DNA from: Talinum fruticosum
Taxonomy: Eukaryota > Streptophyta > Magnoliopsida > Caryophyllales > Talinaceae
DNA length: 64,000 nucleotides
Assembly: GCA_021018815.1 (NCBI GenBank)
Contig: JAITYX010000066.1
Span: 2,480,001-2,544,000 of the forward strand
Direction of reading: 5' to 3'
The notes beneath the pieces were generated by a model. That model ran no database searches. It was not told the origin of the DNA and saw only the letters and a list, made by a program, of their open reading frames with translations. This document shows positions 1 through 11,788 of the stretch, piece by piece. The position numbers were made by a program, and so were the translations under genes. The first letter of the stretch is position 1. Every line of letters starts with the position of its first letter.

Positions 1-749
1 CAAACAATTATTGGTTCATCTTGTCTTCAAGGAATCCTCAAGTGAAGAGAAACTTCTGTTAGAAAACTCAACCTAGAATAGCACATCCACCACAAAAAAT
101 TGTAACACAATAGCTATTGGAAAAATCTTCTATTAAAGGACCTTTCTACATATCTTATTTCATAAGATAAGTTAGGATTCCATGTGTTTTGATATAAAAC
201 CAAGATGTTGATGTGGATAATGATTTGGAGAGAACGGATTTAATGCTTCGGTCGTAGAGATGCGGCTCGGACGGACGAACTCCACATGGCGGCAATAGAT
301 TCTCGCAAAAAGGCAAGCCCCAAAGGTGGATCCGGGGAACGCCCCTCCGATGGTCAAGTTAGTGATTGGAATCGAATGAGCGAATCAAGGAGAATCTACC
401 TTGATATGCGTGAAGGGAAATTTTGGGGATTTGTGATACTTCGAAAATGGTAAAGCTTTTCTTCAAGTATAGAGCTTTTGGGATTTTCCAAGAGTAGTAA
501 TCCTTGGGATTGGTGATGTGATTATATGATGTGATGTTGGGGGTTGGTGGGTATTTATAGGAGAGTTTAAGGAGGGTAGAGTAGTAAATTTACCTTAAAG
601 AGGTGATAAACCCTAACCCTCATGGGCTTCGACCCTTACTCGGGCTCGTTTGAAGGTAAACTTAGGCTTGTACCTCAATCGTCCGACCGATCGGGCTTTG
701 CGAGCTAGTGACATGGTAGATGAGCTAGAACTGTCCGGAAAATTACCGT
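1..749 (+). repeat. LTR-like repetitive sequence, probable Tat-lineage gypsy
   Basis: There is no sustained open frame. A GC-richer block at about 260-360 reads through a glycine/proline-rich stretch that ends in a phrase (about 340-370) I associate with LTRs of plant Tat-type gypsy elements. The block at 600-749 (a CCCTAACCC motif, then a closing ACCGTATCA) resembles how such LTRs end. I could not place the 5-prime terminus, which may lie outside the window, and I see no clear primer-binding site after 749. The assignment rests on general resemblance and on the tandem repeats downstream. Confidence 0.35.
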
Positions 750-844
750 ATCATTTAACCCCGCACATTTTACTTGCACGCTTCTCGAGGTGGGCAAGTG
801 GAATGTGAAGTGTCTTCCATTATGTTTCTCATGCCCCAAGCCTC

Positions 845-850
845 TATAAG
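845..850 (+). promoter_or_regulatory. TATA-box candidate upstream of the 920 ORF
   Basis: TATAAG lies about 75 bp before the ATG at 920. A pyrimidine-rich leader (TTTACTCCTTTCTTCTC) lies between them, as in many plant 5-prime untranslated regions. The spacing suits transcription starting about 30 bp downstream. Sequence-only prediction. Confidence 0.4.
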
Positions 851-919
851 TAGGGGAAGTTAATAAGAGTAGTGAAATTTCATTTATTTACTCCTTTCTT
901 CTCTTTTTCCTTGGAGAAA

Positions 920-1318
920 ATGAGCTACGGAGCGCTTCCTACCGGATACAAGAGATTATGCCCTCGCTTCGATCGGGATTATGCGGAACAAGCAGCTATT
1001 GGGCACCGTCGCCCCTCCCTTGTTGCAAAGATGTTCTACAAGAATCTCCTCAAGGACGCTTTGCGGCTGGGGTTTATAGACCATGAGGAGAATCATAGGC
1101 TTTATCAAGTTGTGATATGTCCCGAGTGGGACTTCCTTGAAGCTTGGGTCGAGCGTAATCACGATTGCCTTGTTAAACTTCGGACGAGGACTTCAAGCTC
1201 CTCAGCGAGCGACGTGGCGGTGGGAGGCGCCACTTTAAGTATAGGCTCGTCATCCTATCCTTCCTTAGGGAGCAGTGAGTCGATAGACAACAATTCCTCC
1301 CGCTCTTCTTCCGGCTAG
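920..1318 (+). CDS. Small unrecognised ORF (132 aa) in a repetitive context
   Basis: An uninterrupted frame starts MSYGALPTGYKRLCPRF and runs 132 codons. An in-frame Met lies 16 codons upstream (872), but 920 is preferred because it follows the TATA-like box and leader. Residues about 1-85 look like a compact, mixed charged/aromatic domain (LYQVVICPEWDFLEAWVER). Residues about 90-132 are a Ser/Gly-rich, probably disordered tail. No signal peptide or membrane segment is visible. AATGAA-type polyadenylation motifs occur near 1505-1520. I do not recognise the family. The surroundings suggest an accessory ORF of a Tat-lineage retrotransposon rather than a host gene. It has no internal stops, unlike nearly all other coding remnants here. 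Confidence 0.45.
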   Translation: MSYGALPTGYKRLCPRFDRDYAEQAAIGHRRPSLVAKMFYKNLLKDALRLGFIDHEENHRLYQVVICPEWDFLEAWVERNHDCLVKLRTRTSSSSASDVAVGGATLSIGSSSYPSLGSSESIDNNSSRSSSG

Positions 1319-1854
1319 AGGAACTTACTTAAGGAGAAGGGGAGGAAACTCCCTAAAGAAGAGAAGAGGAACCTCCCTAAGAAGAAGTGAGGTCTTGACT
1401 ATGGTCCTTCTCTTGGTGTCGACACATTGTAGTAGCGTTTCACTTTTTAACTCGGTTTCTAGATGCTTTTATCTTATTGTAATGGCATGCCTTATGTCTT
1501 TATTTCAATGAATGAATGAAGTTTGTTTCTTAGACTTTGCCCCTCTTTCTTCTATAGGCTTTTCGTTGAGGCACCGTTGCGACAAATGATTTTTCCGTAA
1601 CCCCTTGGGGATAAAAAGGAGTCTTGAGGAGGATGGATTCTTCTAGGAGCTTTCTTATGAGAATGACCGTTGCGCGGACTCTTGAACTTTGAAAGATTGA
1701 ATTCTTGTGGTAAGTGGGTACACTTTATCCCTTAGGGTGTATAAGTCTTGTAGGGAGGATGGGCTGTCCCATGGTCCTACAGGGACCCTTGAGGTGTTCA
1801 AGCCCATATTCGTCTCGGATTAGAAACATGAGTTTGCCCACGGTGACACCGTTG

Positions 1855-2330
1855 TGGGTTTTTAAGCGACCTTTCAACTCTTGAAAGTTAGAAAGTGCAT
1901 GAGTCCGTGATTCTTGCTAGAGAACATCCCACGAGAGCGCAACCCCTTAACCTTAAGTTAGGAGTGCAAGTGCCCATAATGACATGCGTATTTACACGAC
2001 CTTTCAGCTCCCGAGGCTTAAAAGTGCATGAGTCTCACTAGGGAACATCCCATGCGGAGCGCGACCCTCTAACCTCCAGTTAGGAGTGCGAGTGCCTATG
2101 ACATGGGTCTTTACGCGACCTTTCAGCTCCTGAAGGCTTGAAAGTGCATGAGGAATGATGACCTCTAAGGGACATTCCTTTATGGAGTTAAGAATGCGAT
2201 GTTTTTAACTCCCGAAGGCTAAGTCATCACCAAGCGTAAATTGACGTTGAACTCTAAAGGATGTCCCCTTATGGAGGTGGAAATGCGACTTTTTAGCTCC
2301 TGGAGGCTAAGTTATTATTGGACGTTGATA
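1855..2330 (+). repeat. Degenerate ~95-130 bp tandem repeat
   Basis: About four units each begin with a version of TTTACGCGACCTTTCAGCTC followed by AAAGTGCATGAG, GGGACAT/GAACATCCC and (T)TAGGAGTGCGAG. Starts are near 1860, 1991 and 2109, with a shortened and more diverged unit from about 2205. Units differ by substitutions and indels, so the array is old. Tandem arrays like this are typical of the hypervariable 3-prime untranslated region of plant Tat-lineage gypsy elements. Confidence 0.7.
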
Positions 2331-2429
2331 GGCGTTTGGGCTCCGAAATCGTGCGTTTTGTCGCTGCGATTTTTGCGAAGTTACGCAATTTTTAATTTAA
2401 TTTTATATAATTTTTACAACTTCTTCTAT

Positions 2430-3288
2430 CGACCTACGACCCCAACTTCTACTCCTAACTCCGACTCTCAACCCCGACTCCCGACTCCCGACTCCCCACC
2501 CTCCGCGTCTCGTCATATTTGCTTGTCACCCAAGAACCGAAGACCCAACACCCTTCCCATTCCCGACTCCCCTCATGCTTACCCCTTTCTCGCTCTCGCT
2601 AACTTTCCTTCTCTCTCACGCCCTATCACTCTCACTGGAACATAGCCCGAGTCCTCCTCCAGCCTCCTACATCTATCTCTCATCGCTCATACTATCCTTC
2701 TCTCGCACACGCCCGAACCCCCACCCTCCTTGACTTCGGATCCTCTCAACTCCTCCTCTCGCTACTCTCTTACCCTCGCCGCACGTACCCCACCCCACCC
2801 TACCTAACCATGCCTCCCTTCTCGACTCCCGGATCCCTCCCACTTCCTTAGTCTCTCGCCAGCCCCTCTCCCTCTCGCTCTTACACGCTACGCACGCCCG
2901 GGTCCCCAACTCTAGGGTCTTCTTTCCCTCGTTACTCTACCCTCTCCATAGCCCCGATGTTCGCTCACCCGTCCTCTCGATCCCACTAACCGCTGCCCAA
3001 GACCCCACCCTCACCCCAACTCCCCCATGGTCACTTGCTCACTCTCCTCCTCTCGCTCGCCCTGCCCCTTTTTCACGCCTTCTCATGCTCTCACCAATGC
3101 TACCCGGATCCCCATCCCCACCCGACTCCGCCTCCCGAGTTCTCCCTCCACCCCGACTCCCCTCCTCCCTCACTCTGCCTCTCACGCTCGCCCAGCCCCC
3201 TCCCACCATAGAATCCGGACTCCAGAACCCCTCCTCCCCTCTTCCACTCTCTCGCTCGCCCAAAAACCCCCACCCCGGCTCCCAACTC
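2430..3288 (+). repeat. C/T-rich irregular minisatellite
   Basis: This strongly strand-asymmetric tract is built from short variants such as CCCGACTCCC, CTCTCGCTC and CACCCTC repeated irregularly for about 860 bp. Opposite-strand and forward ORFs inside it are low-complexity Pro/Ser/Arg-rich shadows. It ends exactly where the family-A LTR begins. Confidence 0.6.
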
Positions 3289-5852
3289 CGTAAGACCCGT
3301 AATTTTGGGTTAGGTAATTATTTAGCCTTAATTAGTTAAAGTGGGTCAAGTAACTAGGATATCTACGTGGTTAGATATTCATAAAATTATTTGAGCGAAT
3401 TATTATTAGTCGCATAACTATTATTAACGAAGCATGTTAATTCCATCCTCTTCATTTCTCGCCTGGACCAACTACATATAAGCCCGAGACCATTTATGTT
3501 ACGTATATGGGTTTAATTATTATTACGTTTAACAAGAGAAAAAGGAAAAAGAGGAATAAAAGGGGATTAAGTGGCAAGTTGGGAATGTGATTAATGTAAA
3601 TTGGACTTGTCTCGCTGGCAACATTTGGGGAAGCCACAAAAGTAAAGAAAGAGGGAACCGGTTGAAGGAGAAGAGAGAGAAGAGGCTCCGGGGAAAAAGA
3701 AGAAGTCGAGAAGCTGAAACAGAAGGGGAAAACAAAAAGGAAGCGGGAGACAGAGAAAGCGAGGGAGCGTGAGCGAGAGACCGAGAAGGAGGACAAGAAC
3801 ACGAGAGAGAGGGAAGCAAGTGCGAGATTACGGAGCGGAGGTTGGAGGCTTGCATGGCGAGCAAGAGAATAATAACCGGTGAGCAAGGGTACACGATGAG
3901 TGAAGAAGGGGCCGGCGACGAGGCAGCGATGACAGAGCGAGAGACCAAGAGACCGAGCGGAAGCGGCCGAGAGACGAGACCACGAAGGGGAAGAGGAACG
4001 ACGACCGGTGGGCAAGAGCAGCGGCCGGTGAACCGACAAGCGAGAAAGTGAAAGGCGGACGAGTAAAGTGAGACCGAGAGGAGGAGCGAAGGAGCAAGAA
4101 ATGCGAACCGGAGGCGGGGAGTGGACCGGACTAGAAATAGAACGAGAGAGCGAGAGACCCGGAACTCGAAACGGAACTTGAGTAAGAGTGGAAAGGGGCG
4201 GGCAGCGAGCAATTCAATCAACTTCATGAACCCTTGAATTCGAGGTGGGTAGTCTTATACTCTAAACTATTAGTAATTTCGAAGCCCAAATGGATTTATT
4301 GTAATTATTGAATTTTGTTGTGAATACTGAATGTTTATGCTATTAAACGAGTTTAGTAGTTGTTAAAAGTTGAATTAGGAACCATAAAGGGATTTGGCGG
4401 TTGTTTAAGCCTGAATTGGAAACCTAGGAATTCGGATGGATTGGGTTGCTTAGGTCTAGTGAGCGAGTCTTGAGATTTCGGTTAGTGTGGGATGAGCACG
4501 TTGTGGTTTGGGCATAAATTATGAATTAGTATTTCGATTGAGCCCTTAGAGATTTATTGAATTTGCGACATTAAGAAATGATTGCTAATATCAGGAAATA
4601 ATAAGTGAAGTATAAAGAGGAGTATGAATTCATATTGATTGATGCACAATTGAGGCATGGGAGTGAGAAGTAGGTGATTGTCGGGTTAATTGAGTTCAAA
4701 ACATATTTAAATCCTCGAGGTTGAACTAAACTTGAAGGTAAGTGAAGCTAGCGGAAATTAAGTGATGAAAGGTAATTAGGAGTTATATAATTGAGGATCG
4801 GCGAACAAGAGTTAATTAATAAGGTAGAGACATAAAATAGGAACTTGAGGTAGGGAAATGGTGAGTCGGGGAATGTGAGGTTAAACTGAGTTTAGAATGT
4901 GTCTCAACCCTTGAGATTGAATTAAGTTTGAAGATAGGCATAGCAAGAGGAACCTGAATGATGAAGTGAGATTAAGAGTATATGGTTGTGTATAGGTAAA
5001 AAGTAGTAGATTGATTAGGTAGAGACATAAGATGAGAAATGGAGGTAAGGATGGTGACTTGTGAGAAGTTGAGACGTTTGAGTTAAGTGGTAACTACTTG
5101 TGGTTATTGTGACTCGAAAAAGAGAATTAAGTTTACTAAATTGATGAATTTAAAAGGTATGGTCGGAAAGGAGCTCGGAATGACTATCTCGTATTGAATT
5201 GTGGCGATCTCGTGCAAATGATTATGTTAAACGATGTTCAAAAGTAATTTTGAAAGGAGTTACGTATTTTACGCGAATGATCCTTGAATGCAACTTCTTG
5301 TTAACTATCTTTCAAGCATGATTATGTTTTAAAGAAGCGAAACTTATTTGAGAAAGCAAATCGGATTTGAGAAATTGAATTTATAAGGGTGACACGTGGT
5401 GTCATGCCTTCCTTGATATTAAACCAAATTGAGAAAGTTGTTTGGAGCGAGATGTGATGAATGATTATGTGCAAATTGTTTTGAATTGACTAGGCTAGGA
5501 TCGTTTAGCATACCAAAGGGTTCGAACTGGGGTCCTCATTAGTATGGATGCCCGACTAGAAACTTCGAGGGAAGGATTCTAGCTAGGGGAGGCTAGCTAG
5601 GGGTCCTGGTGTATCAGGATGCCCGATTGGAATCTTCTTAGAAGATAGGTCCCGGGAGCCTTTGTTCGGGGTCGCTCCCGGAGGAACTAAATAAGTGCTA
5701 GTTCGAGTCCCCGAAAGTCCGGAAAGTTGATTCGGTTTTAAAAGAATTGCTGATGAGTGTGAAATCGTGTTTTTAAATGATTAAAGAGTTACGATCTTTA
5801 CGTTGCAAATGATTTCAAGGGATTTCATTGAAAAGTATATAGATTTATACTC
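3289..5852 (+). mobile_element. Truncated gypsy LTR, family A copy 1
   Basis: The sequence from 3291 (TAAGACCCGTAATTTTGGG) is the reverse complement of the right end of the complete LTR at 50917-54291. Similarity continues to about 5852, which matches position ~51538 of that copy. About 620 bp of the other LTR end is missing, and the sequence switches abruptly to LINE at ~5853. The expected terminal TG is CG here. Orientation (+) assumes the TGTAAGACCC end is the LTR start, as in Tekay-like chromoviruses. A GC-rich purine-strand block at 3590-4230 with antisense Leu/Ser-rich ORFs corresponds to the leader-like block of the other copy. Confidence 0.75.
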
Positions 5853-6770
5853 AATCTATTATCTAAGAACACCATCACTGCATAAGATTTATACTCAATC
5901 ACCGACCTACGGAAATCCGCCACCATCACCCCCACATTCGGATCCCCTTATCTAAAACAATTGAGTTCCTTATTCTCAAAATCACCTACATAGTCCCCAA
6001 GAAAATCTCAAACTCATCATAATCTCTAAGCTTGGCAAATTTGGTCCTCATCCACATACGAGTCGGACACTTACACTTGAAAAGAGCATGGACTACCTTT
6101 TCCTGTTCTTTCGACATTTAGGAAAATGTTGTCCACTAGCATGTGCCTTCGCTTTAGCTCCTCCTTGATCCCCAATGAAACCATAAAAGCCCTCCAAACA
6201 AGTGCTTTAACTTTGGAGGGACATCGAGACCCCACATCTTCTTGCACCACCCATTATCCTCCACGATACCCACAGAGACTAAGCTCAAATAGCCTCCAAA
6301 CGGCCCAACCAATATGCCAATTTAACTGTGAAGAGCCCTCTTCTCTCGGGCCACCAAAATTGTATGTCCCTTCTCTATTGTAGGCTCAAAGGCATATTTA
6401 TGATGTTACACGCATCTTCTATCGAGAAAATCCTCCTGATAAGCCCTTCATTCCACCCATTCCCTTTCTCCATGAACAAATTGTAAACACATAAATCTGG
6501 TTCAATTTCAACCTCGATAAAAGGGGCTAGTAATGCTGTTTCCACAAACACCAATTGTCATCCCACACTTTCATTCTCTTATGATCCGCTATTCTCCATT
6601 ATAAGCCCTTTATCAAGAGAAATTTCAATCCCTATATGCTCCTTCATACATAACTAGAACCTTTTTTCCTCTAAATGCATCCAAAATTTTGCACTTCGGG
6701 ATGTACTTAGCTTTAAAAATCCGGTGTAGTCAAGACCGTGAATTTTTCATCAAGGGCCACACTTGCTAGG

Positions 6771-9120
6771 CTAGTAGTGCTTGATTGAAAATGCATAGAT
6801 CCCAAAGGCCCATGCCAGCCATATTTTTAGGTTCATAAAGTAATTCCTAGCACCACCAATGTAGCTTCCTCTTCTCATCGGTCGAGCCCCATAACAAACG
6901 AACCAAAATAGCTTGTATCTCTTCCAATGGGCCCTCTGGAATCTGAAGATGCTCATCACATAAGTGGCTATGGATTGTACCACTACCTTAATCGGAACTT
7001 CTTTCCCCGACTTTGAAAGAAGTTTCTTCTTAAAGCCCTAATTTTTCTTCCATATCCTCTCCTTCAAACATGTAAATGTTGCCTTCTTTACGCGCCCCAA
7101 GATGGTGGCTAAGCCAAAATAGTTGGTGTGGTAGTCAACTTTCTTCATCCTCAAAGATTGGAGTACCTCGTCTCCTACCACTTGGCCTATGTTCTTGGTA
7201 ATCACAACCTCGGACTTGTCCGCATTATTCCTCCGCCCTGAATTTGATTCATAAACTCATATGATATCCCACACCTGCCTTGCCTTCGCTTATCTGCCCG
7301 AAAAATATCACGCCGTCATCCTCAAAAGAAAGGAGGGACATCGGGGTACACCTCTCTTAATCTTAACACCATTTAGCTCTCTCCTCTCCACCTTTTCGAA
7401 TAGGAGTCTCGAGAAGGCATCGGTGAAAAGAATAAAAAGATATGGGGAAAAGGGATCTTCTTGCCGTTATCGTGTGTTACTCATGTCAAGTTTAATGGCA
7501 CAAACACCTCTCCTCTTACTTTCTTCCTTTTAATGTAATGGATAACCTGAAAGGCTATTAGAGCATTGTTAGTTATAAATTCTTTATGGATAAAAGTACT
7601 TTGTTGCTCTAATATGATACTTAGGAGATAGATTTTGAGGCGGTTTTCCATAGTGTTAGACAATATTTTGTACAAGATGTAACATAAGCTAATGGGTCTA
7701 AATTTGGTAATGTTCTTCACCTCCTTCAATCTCGGGATAAGCACAATATTAGTTTTATTTTCCTCGGATAAGTCTAAATTTCCAATCCATGCCTGCTGAA
7801 CAAACCTTACCATATCACCACCGATTACATCCCAATTCTTCACATACAATAGTGCATGCATCCTATCGGCCTCGGGTCTTTGTGGGGTGCATCTCCTTCG
7901 GCGCTTTTTGACCTCGTCCACCGAAGTTATCTTATCCAAAATAGCATTAATCCCCTCGAGTCACCTTTGAACTGATCCCTCCAAAGTGCTATCAAGCAAG
8001 GTGGGATTTGAAGAATCAAACAACCCATTTAATTAACATACCACAATATTTTCAATGCCCTTCTAAGAGGAGATCATTTGGTCATTGTCGTCCTCTAACC
8101 ATTTGATATAGTTTCTACTCTTTCTCGCCTTTGCCTTGTGATGGAAATGTCATATTCTTGTCTCCATCCTTAATTTCGTTCACTCGGGCCCTAATAAACC
8201 AAATGGATTCTTTCTTTATATAGAGGTCTTCAAGCTGAATAGACCTCAAAGTTATATGACTCTAACTCTTAAGAGCTTCCATGCATGAACTGATTTTGGC
8301 CTGTGGCTCGTCATGGGGACATTTTGTCCAAGCTCACTTAGTCACCTTCTCAAATTCACTATGTGATAACCACATTGGTTCGAACTTAAAAGCTCTCTTC
8401 TCTAAGGTTGAGTCCTGCAAGGATCTTTTTCTGTTGCAAGCAACAAAGTATTATGGTCCTGTTGATACCGAGGAGGGACTTTATGGTAACGTTTAGGTAG
8501 GGTATGAAGTAGTCATGATATACCATAAATCTATCTAACTTTTCCCTTGTTCTTCCCCTTTGCCATGTGAAGAAGTCTACCTCATTCCTCAAAGTACGAA
8601 TTCCGCATTTATCAACCGCCTCCCTGAAACCACCCATTTGGCTCTCATTTCTCAAAGGTCCACACTCTTTTTCACCCCTCCATAGGGAGTGACAAAACTC
8701 GTTGTATTTCCTTCATCCTTTACGAGGTGTTAAATTTTTCCACAGAATCGAGGCCACCCATAAATTCTAGTTGCGTACCAGGAGTGGTTACCATCATCAT
8801 CAAGTATGGCTACCAAAACATGGTGGTTCAAAACTGACACTACCTCAACATTCAACTCATCCCACCAAAAGTCAATACCTCTCGGCCACCTGGTACTACC
8901 CACACATATACCGTCTCCAAATCCGCATTTATTCTTAATGTTCTCCAACATTCTATTATCCATTTATTCTTAATATTCTCCAACATTCTACTATCCAACA
9001 TTGTTTTTATTAGAAAAATGATGCTAGGGCGTTCCATCCAAGCCCGGGATTGGAGGGCATTGACTGTCTAAGGGTTGCCAAGCCCCGAAAGTTCTAAGAT
9101 AAGATTTTCATGGCTCTATA
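6771..9120 (-). pseudogene. LINE ORF2 pseudogene (endonuclease and reverse transcriptase)
   Basis: The endonuclease appears in pieces. GLGNP near 9115 is the typical N-terminal WNxRGLGNPR region. WPRGIDFWWDE (about 8890-8860) matches the GGI-x-LxW segment. FTWQRGRTREKLDRF (about 8565-8520) is the conserved C-terminal FTW-x-R-x(6)-LDR block. RT block 7939-7481 contains KFRPISLCYILYKILS and LEQQSTFIHKEFITNNA, matching the FRPISLCN-x-xYKIISK and QSAFVxGRxITDN motifs of plant L1 elements. The thumb/post-RT segment VQSIATYVMSIFRFQ lies at 6980-6935. Multiple frameshifts and stops make it nonfunctional. Confidence 0.8.
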
Positions 9121-9689
9121 GGGGGCATGGTTTGACCTGCTTCCTCGGTCTCGGAATTGGTAGAAATAGCACCTTATAGCCTTTTTCTCTGTGTTGGAAC
9201 ATGTTATGATTCTTAACTTTCACAAATCTCCTCCCATGCTTCTCTAGTGATGCCTCCATTTAGAAAGCAATTTTGTCGAAGGGGCTCATCAAGAGAGAAG
9301 GGTTCATCATATACTACCATATCTTCCGAATGTTTCTTGCATCACATTTTCCTAGCCTCCCCACAAGCACTTCATTTAGGAAATCCCAGCACCTATTCAA
9401 CATTCAAGGTTCTAGATGAGACCATTGCCTTAGGTAGCTGAGGTCTATTAGGTGGGTCATAAGTGATCTATGTACCTTAATTAGCTCTCATGCTAGGACG
9501 AGTCCCCATGAGGTATAGTCCTAGGAAGCACTCCTCTCCCAGTTTAGGCCACACTAGTATTTGTACTATCCCTTATCAAAATCCTCATTAATTTGTTACA
9601 TTTACCCAGTTCTATTTGCTCCTCCAACGCTAAAAACATAAGACTCATGACCTTGTTTTTGCCTCTATCCAAACTCCAAAGCGATTCTC

Positions 9690-10150
9690 ATCCTTTAGTT
9701 GTCCATCACACAATCTGCATTCATGCTCTATTTTATTATAATTAAAGCAAAATTTAGGCAGCCTTTCATACTTAATATCAACCCAGTTCTCTCCTCATCC
9801 TCGTTGTTTTAAGGGAAAACCTAGGTTAAAGCGGTTTACTCACATCGATTTCTAGTTTTAGCCTAAAATTTGTCTCGTATAGAAGCCTCGGCATACCATT
9901 TCTTCATAACCAAATGGTTTCATATAATTGTCCATGGTCCTCCGTTCAAAACCCAATAAAATCGTCGAAAGCATTGAATTTAAAAGGAATATGTTTTCCT
10001 CCAAGTCAGATATAGAAACCCCAAATTTAGGGTTCCATGCACCTTGTATGACTCCTTTGACGACATTTCTTTAACCACTCAATCGGATATAAGTTTCCCA
10101 TCAAAGTTAGTTGGTTGAACATTCATTCGGTTCCTCATCAACCTCCAATT
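9690..10150 (-). pseudogene. LINE ORF1 (gag-like) remnant with degenerate zinc knuckle
   Basis: The minus-strand frame around 9780-9710 reads YERLPKFCFNYNKIEHECRL. This is the YExLPxFCxxCGxxGHxxxxC knuckle that follows a DUF4283 domain in plant L1 ORF1 proteins. The second cysteine is replaced, so metal binding is probably lost. The upstream DUF4283 part (9800-10140) is only faintly recognisable. Confidence 0.6.
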
Positions 10151-10209
10151 CGATTCCCAATCCTTCTTCCTATCATAGGAGTTAAGTCATTGTCATCGGT
10201 TTATCTCGC

Positions 10210-10978
10210 CTCCTTTTAGGGATGAAACGAGGTAGGGAATTCCCGTTCCTAGCTGGGTCCTGCTTGTAACGAGGAAAAATTTCTGCCCTAAACAGGGTTG
10301 GCGATAGGGGAAAAATCTCATTTCTGACGAGGGACGAGGATGGGGAATTTTCCTTCCCCGTTCCTCGCCACGTTACCCATTTTCTTTTTAACTGTAAGGG
10401 TATTTTAGAAATTTTACTCAAACCCTAAATATAAAAACACTCCCACCCCCTTCACCTACCTACCCAGTCATTGCTCCGTTTCCTCTGTCCCTCTCTCTCT
10501 CTATCCTTTTTCTCTCTCCTTTGAGAGAGCTCGGAAGAAGCCTTTTCTCGGTCTCACTTCCCCTTCTCCTCCAAGCCCTCTTAAATCTCTTCCTATCTCT
10601 TTTCAATCGTGCTCGCTTGGCTTTTAGCTCTATTCTCCTCTCTTCTCATTTATCGACTCCAACACTGCCCGCCACGGTTCTCTTCTCCTCTTATATGACT
10701 CCACTATCCATCATTGCTTGTCTTCTTGCTTGCTAGTTGTTGTCGCCACCTCACATACTCTAAGATCTAGCTGCCTCCCTCACATGCTTTAGATTTCCGA
10801 GATTTTGATATTCTTCGACGACAGTGGACCCCAACGGGGAACGGGTAAATGGAAGGGGTGGAGACATAGGGAAAATCCCTCCCGAGCGGGGCGGGAGCGA
10901 AAGGAGGAAGGATTGGGGGGTAGGGGCAAGGGATATTCCCCAGCCCCGACCCACCCTATTCCCAACCTTACTCCTTTT
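10210..10978. mobile_element. hAT-like MITE with 8-bp target duplication
   Basis: The element is 10218-10970 (753 bp), flanked on both sides by the identical 8-mer CTCCTTTT (10210-10217 and 10971-10978), as expected for hAT transposons. The ends (AGGGATGAAACGAGG and, inverted, TAAGGTTGGGAATAGG) are imperfect inverted repeats. Subterminal GC-rich tracts (GGGAACGGG, CCCCGTTCC and similar) occur on both sides. The middle (about 10430-10790) resembles a plant gene leader: AAACCCTAA, then a CTCTCTCTCTC tract, then short ORFs. No transposase is present. Confidence 0.7.
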
Positions 10979-11049
10979 GAACCTCTCAAATAGTAGAATC
11001 CATCTTTACTGAAAACAATCTGGATAGGGCGGTGAAAATCCATGTAAAT

Positions 11050-11760
11050 TTAGAGAAAAGTATTAACCTTAGAAAGAAACCTTATATGGGTTCAAGAAAT
11101 CTCTACATGAGAGAGCGATTAAAATTTTTAGATATTTAAAATAAGATAATTAATCCTTAGACGTGGAGGTGTCTTCTATTCCTCTTGAAATTTCCTTTAT
11201 TCCGTATTTTTAATTCTAGTAATATTATACATATATATCTATATATATATATATAATCCTTTTATATATGTATTTAACTTATTTCATAAGTTTTTTACTT
11301 GATATTAGGGGAATGGTGAAATTAATAACAAAAAATTTCTTTAACTTTCAAAACATTTGATAAATTTTAAATATTTATTGTTTTTAATATATATTAATTT
11401 ATCGTGCAAAAAAGATCTTATTATTTTTTAATAGACCAACAAAGAAAATACTTATTATTTCTATTTTTGTCTTTTTCGGGTTTTTTTTCCTCTGTTTTGT
11501 CTTCTCTATCCTTCATTCATCCGACTTTCTTGCAATTTTAGATAATTATATAAATTTTATAAATATATTGTTTTTTGGTGCGAGATGAGTTACAAAGGCA
11601 ATACAATACAATAGAAGGGCAATCAAACATAAAACCTAATGTACTCAAGCACCTCAATCTTGACTACTAAACCATAACCTCATTGGTAAATTTTATAAAT
11701 ATATAGATTAGTGAACGTAGGGTAAACGATTTATGAAAAAAATTGTATTATAATTTCTAG
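11050..11760. other. AT-rich spacer, no gene seen
   Basis: Only AT-rich sequence with short TA runs (about 11228-11255). No frame, repeat or domain could be supported. Confidence 0.6.
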
Positions 11761-11788
11761 GTTTGATATATATATATATATATATATA

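Larger units (their letters stand above)
5856..10170 (-). mobile_element. Decayed L1-type LINE (RIL), 3-prime truncated
   Basis: Read on the minus strand, this holds in order an ORF1 remnant with a zinc knuckle (about 10140-9690), endonuclease (about 9120-8380), reverse transcriptase (about 8000-6770) and part of the zf-RVT region (to about 5860). All frames are broken. No poly(A) tail or RNase H region remains, because the 3-prime end is cut at the junction with the family-A LTR. A 34-bp tandem duplication at about 8929-8998 repeats part of the endonuclease N-terminus. Confidence 0.8.

Noticed and set aside
1855..2330. CRISPR-like array
   Set aside because: Units are long, contiguous and degenerate with no spacers, and the DNA is plant nuclear; it is an ordinary tandem repeat.
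3494..4227. Minus-strand ORFs of up to 232 codons rich in Leu, Ser and Arg
   Set aside because: They are antisense to a purine-rich block of a family-A LTR, overlap in several frames, and have low complexity; no domain is recognisable.
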